From Natronococcus pandeyae (GTDB lineage: Archaea > Halobacteriota > Halobacteria > Halobacteriales > Natrialbaceae): a DNA stretch of 64,000 bases. The position numbers and the translations under genes are program-made. Numbering within the stretch: the first letter of the stretch is position 1; each line of letters starts with the position of its first letter. Shown in pieces: positions 1 through 8,243 of the stretch. The DNA lies in assembly GCF_008122205.1 (NCBI RefSeq), contig NZ_PHNJ01000002.1, positions 186,001 through 250,000 on the forward strand, read 5' to 3'. The notes beneath the pieces were generated by a model, which saw only the letters and a program-made list of their open reading frames with translations, did no database searches and was not told the DNA's origin.

Positions 1-821
1 ATGTTGATCGAGACGAACGTCGACCCCGAGGACTGCCTGCTCTCGAGCGCGATATCGTCGCGGTCGCGCAGCGAGGAGAGGCGACTCTTCGCCGGATCGA
101 AGACGATGTCGACCTCGCCGGACTCGAGCAGATCCGTCCGAGTCGTCTCGTCCTCCGCGGCCCGGAACGTCAGCTCTGCGGGCTCCGGTTCGCCGCCCCA
201 GTAGTCCGCGAACCGTTCGACCCGGAGCGACTGGCCGTCCGTCATCTCCTCGAGCGTGAAGGGGCCGGTGCCGACGATATCCCCCGCCTGACGGTCGGCT
301 TCGGGCGGCTGGATGTCGATCATGTTGTGAGCGATCGTTCCCGGAAACCCCGAGAACGGCTCCGTGTTCTCGAACTCGACGGCGTAGTCGTCGATCTTCG
401 TGACGCTGCCGGGCTCGAGGTGAAGCCAGCCGTAGACGAAGTCACCCCGTTCGGTCAGGATGTTCTCTTCGAAGGAGTGGACGACGTCGTCGGCGGTCAT
501 CTCCTCGCCGTTGTGGAAGGTAACGCCCTCGCGGAGGTCGAACACCCAGGTCGTCTCGTCGGTCGCCGTCCAGTCGGTCGCGAGCCACGGCTCCGGCTGC
601 ATGTCGTCGGTTCCCCAGACGAGCGGTTCGACGACGCGGGTCCAGTAGGGGGTCATCCCGCCCCAGCTATCCCACGAGTCGCCGCTTCCTGTCGGGTCCA
701 GGGTGGGAACGATCGTGAAACTGGCGTCGTCGGAGCCGCTGGCTGCACAGCCGGCGAGACCGGCGAAACCGCCGGCGGTCAGGCTGCCGAGCAGTCGTCG
801 TCGTGAGAGCGTCGTGCGCAT
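1..821 (-). CDS. ABC transporter substrate-binding lipoprotein, peptide/nickel type (partial)
   Basis: The 273 visible residues are the N-terminal part of a family 5 extracellular solute-binding protein (DppA/NikA type), which normally runs 500-600 residues, so the C-terminus lies beyond the left edge. The Tat motif SRRRLL at residues 6-11 and a lipobox ending in LAGC with the lipidated Cys at 25 show export as a folded lipoprotein. Family sequence such as PYWTRVVEPLVWG, then HNGEEMTADDVVHSF and GTGPFTLEEM, is recognisable. In this family the protein captures peptides, nickel or other oligomeric ligands for an ABC importer; the ligand cannot be read from the sequence. Permease genes would be expected to the left, outside the window. 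The start is the only ATG that places the Tat signal at the N-terminus. Confidence 0.9.
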   Translation of the reverse strand, partial: MRTTLSRRRLLGSLTAGGFAGLAGCAASGSDDASFTIVPTLDPTGSGDSWDSWGGMTPYWTRVVEPLVWGTDDMQPEPWLATDWTATDETTWVFDLREGVTFHNGEEMTADDVVHSFEENILTERGDFVYGWLHLEPGSVTKIDDYAVEFENTEPFSGFPGTIAHNMIDIQPPEADRQAGDIVGTGPFTLEEMTDGQSLRVERFADYWGGEPEPAELTFRAAEDETTRTDLLESGEVDIVFDPAKSRLSSLRDRDDIALESRQSSGSTFVSIN

Positions 822-841
822 GGTATTATTACCTAATCCAA

Positions 842-849
842 TTTTATAA
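842..849 (-). promoter_or_regulatory. TATA box of the solute-binding lipoprotein gene
   Basis: Read leftwards, TTATAAAA is centred about 25 nt before the ATG at 821, inside an AT-rich stretch (822-885) that contrasts with the GC-rich surroundings. This spacing implies a leaderless transcript, the usual haloarchaeal arrangement. The rest of 850-1179 holds no gene that I can support. Confidence 0.5.
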
Positions 850-1063
850 TAAGGCTTGCTAATTTACTGTACTATTTTAATAATAACTCGCCGGCGCTCG
901 AGCGGTCGTCTCGAACGGTTCGTCGAGGGGTCGTTCCGGCGAATGTACGCTGGTCGGCGACGAGAGGATCGCAGTCGGGTCACAATCCGGCGGCATCTCG
1001 CGACCCGTCGGGACGGGGAGCCGAACGATCGGACGGTTCGTCTCGCCACTCATACAATGCAAT

Positions 1064-1077
1064 TTTCACTTGTGAAA
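1064..1077. promoter_or_regulatory. Perfect inverted repeat TTTCAC-TT-GTGAAA
   Basis: A 6-2-6 perfect dyad lies in the AT-rich part of the gap between the lipoprotein gene and the end of the DMT gene. Its size fits a dimeric wHTH binding site. It is about 240 nt from the lipoprotein start, so any link to that gene is a guess. Confidence 0.3.
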
Positions 1078-1179
1078 GTTTGGTTGTTAACGTTTTGGTT
1101 CAGTTCCCGAACCGATCGGCCGACCGGGAGACTCCCGCCCGACGAGAGCGGTTTCGCCGGCGAGAACGACGGTGTGCCG

Positions 1180-2076
1180 TCAGATCGTAATCAATACGGC
1201 GCCGACGACCACCAGCGCCGCCCCTCCAACCACGCCTTTCGTCACTCGCTCGAGGTCCCGCAGGAGCACCGCGGCAAACAGCAGGGTGAAGAGGGGTGCA
1301 GTCGCGACCAGCGGATCGACGACGGCGATCCGGCCCTCCTCGAGACCGAGCGCGGCCATCAGTGAGAGCATCGCGACCGTCGTCAGCAGTCCGCTTCCAA
1401 GAAAGTAGAGGTAGGTCTCCCGCGGGCGGGAGAGCACGGCGGTCCCCTTGACGGTGAGCGCGTAGGCGACGAGCACGATCAGTCCGGCCGTCTCGTTGAT
1501 CGCGACGGCCTCGAGCGCCGAGATGGGGGTCTCGAGCATCCCGTAGCGGCGACTGACGTTCGCGACCGCGAACGCGGCCGCAGCCGCGATCGGCCACAAC
1601 AGATCGCGCGGGCGCCACCCGCCGAGGTCGCCGCCCCTCGAGAGCGTCAGGACGGAGAGCCCGGCGACGAGGATGAGGATGCCCACTCCCGTGACCGGGC
1701 CGAGCGGTTCGCCGAGGAAGACCAGCGCGATCAGCGTCGCGAACAGCGGCCGCGTGCTGAGGATCGTGCTGTTGAGGCTCGCACCGACTTTGTCGACGCC
1801 GACGAAAATCGTGATGCGGCCGATCGCGGTGCCGATCACGCCCGCGAAGGCGAAGACGACGAGCACCTCGAGCGTCAGGCCCGCGAACGCCGACCGGCCG
1901 TAAAGAACGGCGATAGCGAGCCAGTAGCAGAACAGTTCGACGACCACGACGACGAGCGACGCCTGGACGGAGCCGCCGCCCGCGGCCATCCCCCGCTTGT
2001 CGAAGATCGGCGCGAACCCCCAGAAGATCGCCGGAACCAGCGCGAGCGCGAGAACCTCGAGCGGCGCGCCGGTCAT
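1180..2076 (-). CDS. EamA/DMT-family transporter
   Basis: This 298-residue polytopic protein has about ten hydrophobic helices arranged as two EamA repeats. The second repeat is marked by a glycine-rich stretch and a C-terminal helix ending in VVVGAVLITI. Family members export amino acids, nucleosides or other metabolites across the cytoplasmic membrane; the substrate cannot be inferred. The length is typical for the family. The ATG at 2074-2076 is the first in frame and begins MTGAPLEVLALALVP, directly leading into the first helix. It is transcribed away from the MscS gene with a short shared upstream region. A second DMT protein (11152-12180) is only distantly similar. Confidence 0.88.
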   Translation of the reverse strand: MTGAPLEVLALALVPAIFWGFAPIFDKRGMAAGGGSVQASLVVVVVELFCYWLAIAVLYGRSAFAGLTLEVLVVFAFAGVIGTAIGRITIFVGVDKVGASLNSTILSTRPLFATLIALVFLGEPLGPVTGVGILILVAGLSVLTLSRGGDLGGWRPRDLLWPIAAAAAFAVANVSRRYGMLETPISALEAVAINETAGLIVLVAYALTVKGTAVLSRPRETYLYFLGSGLLTTVAMLSLMAALGLEEGRIAVVDPLVATAPLFTLLFAAVLLRDLERVTKGVVGGAALVVVGAVLITI

Positions 2077-2238
2077 CGATCTCGACCCTCCCGTTCGTCG
2101 ACGGCCATCGGTGACAATCCGTGAGAGAGATGGATCATCGTTGTGGTGTCGGCGACCGACCGGGGATGGACATAAAAGACGTTGATTGGCACATCCAACA
2201 GTATATTACTCGCCTCAACCACGGCTTACGTATCTTCG

Positions 2239-3396
2239 ATGTCTCTCCAGGCTCTCCCGTGGCGGTGGCTGCAGGCCGACCAGATCGGTCAGCCGGCGCT
2301 CTCAACGACGCTTCTCGAGTGGGAGTGGCTCCTGCTCGCGCTGATCATCGTCGGTTCGTACCTGCTCGCTCGTCTCGTCCACTGGGTCGGTCAACGGTAT
2401 CTCCGCCGGTCCGAGGCCGAGGAGGGGACCTCGTTTAGCCGGGCGACCGTCGAGGAGATCTACACGCCGCTATCGGTGTCGATCCTGCTGGTCGGAATCT
2501 CGCTGGCTCTCCAGGCGTTCGGCGTCGTCGAGTCGGAATCGCTCCTCGGCAACGCCGTGGCGACGGCGCTGACGGTGCTGTGGGCCCGTGCGGCGGTCCG
2601 GATCGGGAGTCGGTGGCTCGAGGTGGCCAACGGCCGCGAGCAGAGCTACGAGTTCGCGCCGATCTTCCAGAATTTCTGGACGCTCGCGGTCGTCGCCGTC
2701 GCGTCGCTTACCCTGGTTTCGGTCTGGGACCTGCAGGTGACGCCGTTTCTCGCCTCGGCCGGCGTGCTGGGCATCGTCCTCGGCTTCGCCGCCCAGGACG
2801 CCATCGGCAACCTGATCGGCGGCGTCGCGCTCTACTTCGACAACACGTACAAACCGGGTGACGTCATCCTGCTCGAGGACGAGATGCGCGGGACGGTCGT
2901 CGACATCGGCATCCGCTCGACGACGGTGCTCACGCCCGAGAACACGATCGTGACGGTCCCAAACGCGGTGTTGAACTCGACGCAGGTCGTCAACCAGACG
3001 GCTCCGCAGCGCCACATCCGAATCCACGTCCCGGTGTCGGCCGCGTACGGGACGGACTACAAGACGGTCGAAGAGATCGCTCTCGAAGTGTGTGCGGACG
3101 CCTCGATGATCCGTGAGTCGCCCAGACCGCGCTTGCTGTTCGACGAGTTCGGCGACTCCGCGCTCGTCTTCGAACTCCAGGCCTACATCACCCATCCGCT
3201 GACCGAGAAGCGCGCCATCGACCAGCTCAACCGACGGATCTACGACCGGTTCGCCGAGGAAGGGATCACGATCCCGTTCCCGCAGCGGGAACTCTCCTTT
3301 CTCGAGGAGTCCGACGGGCCGGAACAGCAACTCGACTTCCGCGAAGGGGACGACTCGAAGGAGCCGCCGGCCGGCGGCGTGAGAACCGACGAGTGA
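2239..3396 (+). CDS. mscS: Small-conductance mechanosensitive channel, MscS family
   Basis: The 385-residue product has an N-terminal set of transmembrane helices, then the glycine/alanine-rich pore helix containing VLGIVLGFAAQDAIGNLIGG, followed by the MscS beta domain (KPGDVILLEDEMRGTVVDIG) and an alpha/beta C-terminal domain. It would open under membrane tension and release solutes on hypo-osmotic shock, an obvious need for a halophile. A longer reading frame begins at a TTG at 2182, but the ATG at 2239 (MSLQALPWRWL) is preferred because TATATT-like sequence at about 2200-2207 lies too close for the upstream start. The acidic tail after the channel domain is a halophilic feature. Confidence 0.92.
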   Translation: MSLQALPWRWLQADQIGQPALSTTLLEWEWLLLALIIVGSYLLARLVHWVGQRYLRRSEAEEGTSFSRATVEEIYTPLSVSILLVGISLALQAFGVVESESLLGNAVATALTVLWARAAVRIGSRWLEVANGREQSYEFAPIFQNFWTLAVVAVASLTLVSVWDLQVTPFLASAGVLGIVLGFAAQDAIGNLIGGVALYFDNTYKPGDVILLEDEMRGTVVDIGIRSTTVLTPENTIVTVPNAVLNSTQVVNQTAPQRHIRIHVPVSAAYGTDYKTVEEIALEVCADASMIRESPRPRLLFDEFGDSALVFELQAYITHPLTEKRAIDQLNRRIYDRFAEEGITIPFPQRELSFLEESDGPEQQLDFREGDDSKEPPAGGVRTDE

Positions 3397-3426
3397 GTCG
3401 GTCGAATCGGTAGCGTTCGAAGAGAC

Positions 3427-4161
3427 CTACGACGTCGTGTCGGTGTTCGTCGTCTCTACTGGGACGTACTCGAGCAGTCGCGGTAACGCGGCGACGGCAG
3501 CGCCGAACGTGACGAACAGGAGCACGGAGAACGTCGTCGAAAAGAGCATCGAGGCGTCGACGGTCACGGCGATAGCGTCTGGCTCGGCCTCGGGTGCGAA
3601 CTCGTCCGCTTCCGGTGCCCAGGTCGCGAGAAGCGCGAGAACGGTGGCGAGGACGGCGTAGCTCGCGACCGTCGTTCCGATCGCGAATCCGGCGTCTTTG
3701 ACCGTCTCGAGGGGGACGTAGCGGACGAGGAGATAGCCGACGAGCGCGAGGATGACGACCGGCAACAGCGCCGAGACGTGCGAGGTGAGCAGCCCGGTGG
3801 GTGCGTACGCACCCTGAATCGGCTCTCCGTTCTCCTCGATCGTCGCGCCGTGACTGCCGAGCATCGTCAGGCCGGCGATCGCCCACTGGCTCGGCTCGTT
3901 CTCCGCTCGCGCGAACATTCCGGTTGCGAACATCGCTCCGACCAGCTGGTACGTTGCCGCGAAGACGAGCGCGAACGCACCGACCCCCGAGAGCGTCCCC
4001 GCCTTCCACGGCGCGAGTGCGACGATCAGTCGTCCGTCGCCGGTCGGTTCGGTTCCCTCGCTTCCCTCGTCGGTATCCGGGTCGTCGTTTTCTTCGGGGG
4101 CTCGCTCCTCGTCCTCGAGCGCCGGCCCCTTGTCGTACTCGAGTCGTCTCTCGTCTGACAT
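3427..4161 (-). CDS. Haloarchaeal membrane protein of unknown function
   Basis: This 244-residue protein starts with about 55 acidic, disordered residues (MSDERRLEYDKG onward, rich in Asp and Glu) and continues with about five hydrophobic segments, including one around GTLSGVGAFALVFAATYQLV and another near LLPVVILALVGYLLV. I do not recognise an enzymatic motif. The start was set at the ATG at 4159-4161 because residues upstream of it in the longer frame are Arg-rich and unlike haloarchaeal protein. It diverges from serB across about 165 nt. Confidence 0.75.
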   Translation of the reverse strand: MSDERRLEYDKGPALEDEERAPEENDDPDTDEGSEGTEPTGDGRLIVALAPWKAGTLSGVGAFALVFAATYQLVGAMFATGMFARAENEPSQWAIAGLTMLGSHGATIEENGEPIQGAYAPTGLLTSHVSALLPVVILALVGYLLVRYVPLETVKDAGFAIGTTVASYAVLATVLALLATWAPEADEFAPEAEPDAIAVTVDASMLFSTTFSVLLFVTFGAAVAALPRLLEYVPVETTNTDTTS

Positions 4162-4296
4162 ACTGCCGACATTGGATCGAGCTGATAATAGCTTTCGGGT
4201 ATGTCTCGGTTCGTAACATGTTCCGGCCCGGACGAACGTATCCGGACCCGAGAACGGACGTCGCTCGCGGCACAAACGGGCACGAACCTGAACTGG

Positions 4297-4301
4297 TTTA
4301 T
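4297..4301 (+). promoter_or_regulatory. TATA element of serB
   Basis: TTTAT centred at 4299 is 27 nt upstream of the serB ATG, which predicts a leaderless serB transcript. Confidence 0.5.
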
Positions 4302-4325
4302 CCGGGGCCGCACAACGGGAGGGCG

Positions 4326-4970
4326 ATGACAGTCGTCGCTTTCGATTTCGACGGGACGCTTTCGGACTCCGAGATGACCGTCTTGCTCGGCAACCAATGT
4401 GGAGTTGCCGACGAGATGGCTGACATTACCGAGCGGGCGATGAACAACGAGATGGGCTACGCCGAGAGCCTCAGGAAGCGGGCAGCCCTGCTCGAGGGAC
4501 TCGACGAGGCGGACGTCGCGGCCGCCTACAGCGAGGTCGAACTTCGAGAGGGGGCCGCCTCGCTCATCGAGTCGTTGAACGGGGCGGGCGTCACGACCGC
4601 CATCCTGACCGGCGGGTTCGAGCGCGGCGTCGAAGCGGCGCTCGAGCGCGAGGAGGTCACCGTCGATCACATCGTCGCGAATCGGTTACCGATGGACGAC
4701 GGGAAACTCACCGGCGAGGTTGAAGGCTCCCTGATCGAGGGAACCAAAGACACCGCGCTCGAGGACCTCGCGACGCTCGTCGACGTCGAGATGGAGGAGA
4801 CCATCGCCATCGGCGACGGCGCGAACGACCTGCCGATGCTCCGGGTCGCCGGCCTCTCGATCGGGTTCGATCCGAAGCCCGCTGTCGAACCGCACTGTGA
4901 AGTCGTCGTTACCTCGATGGCCGGCGTGCGCGACACGTTACTGGCCGAGGGCGTCCTCGATCGGACGTAA
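4326..4970 (+). CDS. serB: Phosphoserine phosphatase
   Basis: This 214-residue HAD-superfamily enzyme would hydrolyse O-phosphoserine to serine, the last step of serine synthesis. Motif I is DFDGT with nucleophile Asp7 and general acid Asp9; the Thr-containing motif II is in TAILTGGFERG; the motif IV metal-binding site is IAIGDGANDLPML. The cap region (residues about 15-75) is the helical type of SerB. An in-frame reading frame extends 175 codons upstream but is Arg/Pro/Ser-rich noise antisense to the neighbouring gene, so the ATG before MTVVAFDFDGT was chosen; it also sits 27 nt after a TATA element. It stands alone rather than in an operon with serA. Confidence 0.95.
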   Translation: MTVVAFDFDGTLSDSEMTVLLGNQCGVADEMADITERAMNNEMGYAESLRKRAALLEGLDEADVAAAYSEVELREGAASLIESLNGAGVTTAILTGGFERGVEAALEREEVTVDHIVANRLPMDDGKLTGEVEGSLIEGTKDTALEDLATLVDVEMEETIAIGDGANDLPMLRVAGLSIGFDPKPAVEPHCEVVVTSMAGVRDTLLAEGVLDRT

Positions 4971-5061
4971 TCGCCAGCAGTAGAACTCCGTGAATTTCAG
5001 CGGCAACGGGTCATTTCCAGACCAAGAGAGTTATTTACTCTCGGCCGAGTAAGTTGTTTTG

Positions 5062-5439
5062 ATGATGTGGCAAGACTTCGTCTTCATGGTAGGGAGCGGC
5101 CTTTCGATCCTCTTCCTCGCACCGACGCTCCGCGACGCCAGCGCTCGCGTCCCCCTCGGAACGAGCCTTCCCTCGATGGGAATCGGGATGGCCTACGGCT
5201 TTACGTTCTTCACGCTCGGGATGACCTTCTCCGCGGCGGGCGCGCTCGCGGCGGGATCGATGTGGGCACTGATCGCGGCGCTCCGATCGCCGAAAAGTCC
5301 GTTCCGACACCTCGCCAGAACGAGCAGTCTCTCCCTGCTGGCGAGGGACGTTCGCTACTGGGTCGGCCGCCAGCGCGGAAACCACCAGATCGTCGACCAG
5401 TACGCCACGACCGATCGCACCAACGGGCAGTCGAACTGA
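5062..5439 (+). CDS. Small membrane protein of unknown function
   Basis: This 125-residue protein has two or three hydrophobic helices (near FVFMVGSGLSILFLAPTL and GMAYGFTFFTLGMTFSAAGALAAG) and a basic then acidic soluble tail (LARDVRYWVGRQRGNHQ onward). I recognise no family. Two consecutive ATG codons at 5062 and 5065 make the exact start uncertain. An AT-rich stretch (GAGTTATTTACTC, about 5028-5040) lies 22-34 nt upstream and could hold the TATA element. Confidence 0.7.
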   Translation: MMWQDFVFMVGSGLSILFLAPTLRDASARVPLGTSLPSMGIGMAYGFTFFTLGMTFSAAGALAAGSMWALIAALRSPKSPFRHLARTSSLSLLARDVRYWVGRQRGNHQIVDQYATTDRTNGQSN

Positions 5440-5501
5440 TTATCGTCGAGTAAGCGGCTGTTTCTCTCGAAATTTGTAGTTGACTGCAGCGACAGCGCTC
5501 G

Positions 5502-6707
5502 TTACCTCGAGAAGAGACTCGTGTGAACCGGGGCGAACGACTCGTCCGCGTCGGACTCCGGTTCGGTGTCGGAGATCATCCGGCCCTCGAGTCCGGTCGC
5601 GAGCAGTTCCGACAGCGGCGGCCCGACCTTCTCCGGTTCCACGAGGAACGCGTCGTGGCCGTGGTCGGATTCGACGACGTGGTGGGCGACGTCGACGTCG
5701 GCCACGCGGCCGGCCTCGGCGACCGCCTCGGCCTGTTCGACGGTGAAGTGCCAGTCACCGGTAAACGAGAGCAAGAGGAGTTCCCCTTCGAACGCCGCCA
5801 GCGCGTCGGCGTCCGACTCGTACCCCGCCGAGAGATCGAAGTCGTCCATCGCGCGGGTCAGGTAGAGGTAGCTGTTCGCGTCGAAGCGGTCGGTGAACTT
5901 CTCGGCCTGGTAGTCGAGGTAGGACTCGACCTCGCGGTAGGGGAAGAACGCACCTGCGGGGTCCGTCGGCTCGTCGCGAACCGCCTCCCGGCCGGCGGAC
6001 CGGCGACCGAACTTCCGGGCCATCGAGGCCTTCGAGAGGTACATGACGTGACCGATCTGTCGGGCTCGAGCCAGTCCCTCCTCCGGCTCCGGTCCCCCGT
6101 AGTAGTGGCCGCCGTTCCAGTTCGGATCGCCCGTGATCGCCCGGCGAGCGATGGTGTCGAGGGCGAGACACTGCGCGTCGAGGCGGGCGGCGGTCGCGAC
6201 TCCCGCGGCCCGTTCGACGTCGTCGGGGAACCGGCGCAGCCAGTCTAAGACGTTCATCCCGCCGACGCTGCCGCCGACGACGGCGTGAATCCGGCCGACA
6301 CCGAGTTCGTCGAGCAGTCGCCGCTGGGCGCGTGTCCAGTCACCGATCGTGACCGGTGGGAAGTCGGTGCCGTACGGTTCCCCCGTTTCGGGGTTCGTAC
6401 TCGAGGGTCCCGTCGTCCCGTAACACGAGCCCGGAACGTTCGCACAGACGACGAAGTACTCGCTGGTGTCGATCGCCTTCCCGGGACCGACGACGTCGCC
6501 CCACCAGGCGCGGGCCTGACCGGCCGTTTCGGTCCCCGCGTCTGGTCGGCGAGCGACGTGTGCGCTACCGGTCAGCGCGTGACAGATCAGCACCGCGTTG
6601 TCCCCCGTAAAGTCGCCGTACGTCTCGTACGCGATCTCGAGGTTCGGGATCGTCTCCCCGGACTCGAACTGGAACTCCCCGAGGTCGACTGTCTCCTTCG
6701 TCGTCAC
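5502..6707 (-). CDS. metX: Homoserine O-acetyltransferase
   Basis: The 401-residue alpha/beta hydrolase-fold enzyme transfers acetyl from acetyl-CoA to homoserine, giving the O-acetylhomoserine that MetY uses. The nucleophile serine is in the elbow [12 protein letters not shown]; the acid is the Asp of [10 protein letters not shown] and the base the His of [11 protein letters not shown], all in the order expected for MetX. The N-terminal [13 protein letters not shown] contributes to the oxyanion hole. It lies 3 nt downstream of the metY stop on the same strand, so the two genes are surely co-transcribed from the metY promoter. Confidence 0.95.
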   Translation of the reverse strand: MTTKETVDLGEFQFESGETIPNLEIAYETYGDFTGDNAVLICHALTGSAHVARRPDAGTETAGQARAWWGDVVGPGKAIDTSEYFVVCANVPGSCYGTTGPSSTNPETGEPYGTDFPPVTIGDWTRAQRRLLDELGVGRIHAVVGGSVGGMNVLDWLRRFPDDVERAAGVATAARLDAQCLALDTIARRAITGDPNWNGGHYYGGPEPEEGLARARQIGHVMYLSKASMARKFGRRSAGREAVRDEPTDPAGAFFPYREVESYLDYQAEKFTDRFDANSYLYLTRAMDDFDLSAGYESDADALAAFEGELLLLSFTGDWHFTVEQAEAVAEAGRVADVDVAHHVVESDHGHDAFLVEPEKVGPPLSELLATGLEGRMISDTEPESDADESFAPVHTSLFSR

Positions 6708-6710
6708 GGA

Positions 6711-8081
6711 TTATCCCTCGCGACACGCGCGTGTAGCGGTGTCGATCGCTTGCTCGAGATCCGCGAGAATGTCCTCGGGATCCTCGATGCCGACGGACAG
6801 CCGGACGAGATCGGGCGTGACGCCCGCCTCCTCCTGTTCTTCGGGGGTGAGCTGACCGTGGGTGGTGCTCGCCGGGTGGATCACCAGCGTCTTCGCGTCG
6901 CCGATGTTCGCGAGGAACTGGGCGACTTCGACGCTCTCGCAGAAGACCTTGCCGGCTTCGTAGCCTGCGCGGGACGACGTCCCCCGAGCGGACGGGTCCG
7001 ACCCGTCAGCGCCCTCGAGGCCGAACGCGATCATGCCGCCGTAATCCGAGAGGTATTCGCTCGCGTTGTCGTGGGTCGGATGGGAGTCGAGACCCGGATA
7101 GGTGACCCAGGCGACGTCCTCGTGTTCCTCGAGGTAGTCGGCGACTATTTCGGCGTTCTCGCAGTGCTTTTCGACGCGCAGCGGCAGGCTCTCCAGTCCC
7201 TGCAGGGTCTGCCAGGCGTCGAACGGCGACTGCTGGTTGCCCAGGCTCCGAAGCGAGCGGAACCGGACCGTCTCGGCGAACGGTGCCTCGGGGAAGTCCC
7301 GCGAGAAGTCGACGTCGTGATAGGCGTGATTCTGACCGGCGATCTCCTCGTAGCCGTGCTCGCCCCAGGGGAACGAACCGCCGTCGACGAGGATTCCCCC
7401 CACAGTGGTCCCCGAGCCGTGGAGCCACTTGGTCGTCGACTCCCAGACGACGTCGGCGCCGTGTTCCAGGGGGCGACAGAGCGCCGGCGTCGCGAACGTG
7501 TTGTCGACGACGAGCGGGACGCCGTGTTCGTGGGCGATCTCGGCGACGCGCTCGAAGTCGGGCGTGACGAGCGACGGGTTTCCGATGGTCTCGACGTGGA
7601 CGAAGGCGGTGTCCTCGTCGATCGCCTCCTCGTACGCTTCGTACTCGAGCGTCGAGACGAACCGCGTCTCGATCTCCCGGCGCGTCGCCGTCTTCGCGAA
7701 GTAGGCCGTCGTCCCGCCGTAGGTGTCGGTCGAACAGACCACGTTGTCGCCCGCCTCGGCGAGGACTAACACCGCGGAATCGAGGGCGGCCATCCCGCTC
7801 GCGGTCGCGACCGCGCCGGCCCCGCCCTCGAGGGAGGCCAGCCGATCCTCGAGCGTTCGAACCGTCGGGTTGGCGATCCGCGAGTAGATGTATCCCTCGC
7901 CCTCGAGGGCGTACAGCTCAGCCGCGGTGTCGGCGTCCTCGAAGACGTAGGAGGTCGTCTGGTAGAGCGGCGGCGCCATCGCGCCCGTCTCCGGGTCAGG
8001 AGACTGTCCAGCGTGGACGCTACGCGTCCCGAATCGACGATCAGACGGCTCGCCGCGCCCCTCGCTCGCGTCGTCACTCAT
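6711..8081 (-). CDS. metY: O-acetylhomoserine sulfhydrylase (Cys/Met metabolism PLP enzyme)
   Basis: This 456-residue PLP enzyme of the cystathionine gamma-synthase fold would combine O-acetylhomoserine with sulfide to form homocysteine. The N-terminal RFGTRSVHAGQ and PLYQTTSYVF, the GMAALDSAVL helix, the PLP-binding Asp in LVVDNTFATP and the lysine of STTKWLHGSGTTVGG are all present. Length is typical of MetY rather than the shorter (about 390) MetB/MetC. It is first of the metY-metX pair; a dyad at 8089-8116 lies immediately upstream and may serve sulfur-dependent control. A cystathionine-specific activity cannot be excluded, but pairing with MetX argues for MetY. Confidence 0.93.
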   Translation of the reverse strand: MSDDASEGRGEPSDRRFGTRSVHAGQSPDPETGAMAPPLYQTTSYVFEDADTAAELYALEGEGYIYSRIANPTVRTLEDRLASLEGGAGAVATASGMAALDSAVLVLAEAGDNVVCSTDTYGGTTAYFAKTATRREIETRFVSTLEYEAYEEAIDEDTAFVHVETIGNPSLVTPDFERVAEIAHEHGVPLVVDNTFATPALCRPLEHGADVVWESTTKWLHGSGTTVGGILVDGGSFPWGEHGYEEIAGQNHAYHDVDFSRDFPEAPFAETVRFRSLRSLGNQQSPFDAWQTLQGLESLPLRVEKHCENAEIVADYLEEHEDVAWVTYPGLDSHPTHDNASEYLSDYGGMIAFGLEGADGSDPSARGTSSRAGYEAGKVFCESVEVAQFLANIGDAKTLVIHPASTTHGQLTPEEQEEAGVTPDLVRLSVGIEDPEDILADLEQAIDTATRACREG

Positions 8082-8088
8082 GTTTAGT

Positions 8089-8116
8089 ACGCATACTTCC
8101 CCACGTTCATATGCGT
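8089..8116. promoter_or_regulatory. Dyad ACGCATA-N14-TATGCGT upstream of metY
   Basis: Two perfect 7-bp half-sites, ACGCATA (8089-8095) and TATGCGT (8110-8116), are separated by 14 bp. The proximal half begins 8 bp before the metY start, so a bound protein would overlap the expected transcription start. A half-site centre-to-centre distance of 21 bp, two helical turns, fits a dimeric or paired-site repressor. Confidence 0.5.
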
Positions 8117-8243
8117 CTCAGTAACGGCAAAAACCGCAGTCGATTCGACGCGATTCACACGGCAACTCCGAGCGACAATGAGCGGTTGAGAACCGCGTGA
8201 GCGTGCCGAGACGAACGCCTTCATAGGCGCCGAGTACGAATCG

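Noticed and set aside
856-1365. 169-codon plus-strand frame between the receptor and DMT genes
   Set aside because: Arg-rich, no motif, and its second half is antisense to the DMT gene.
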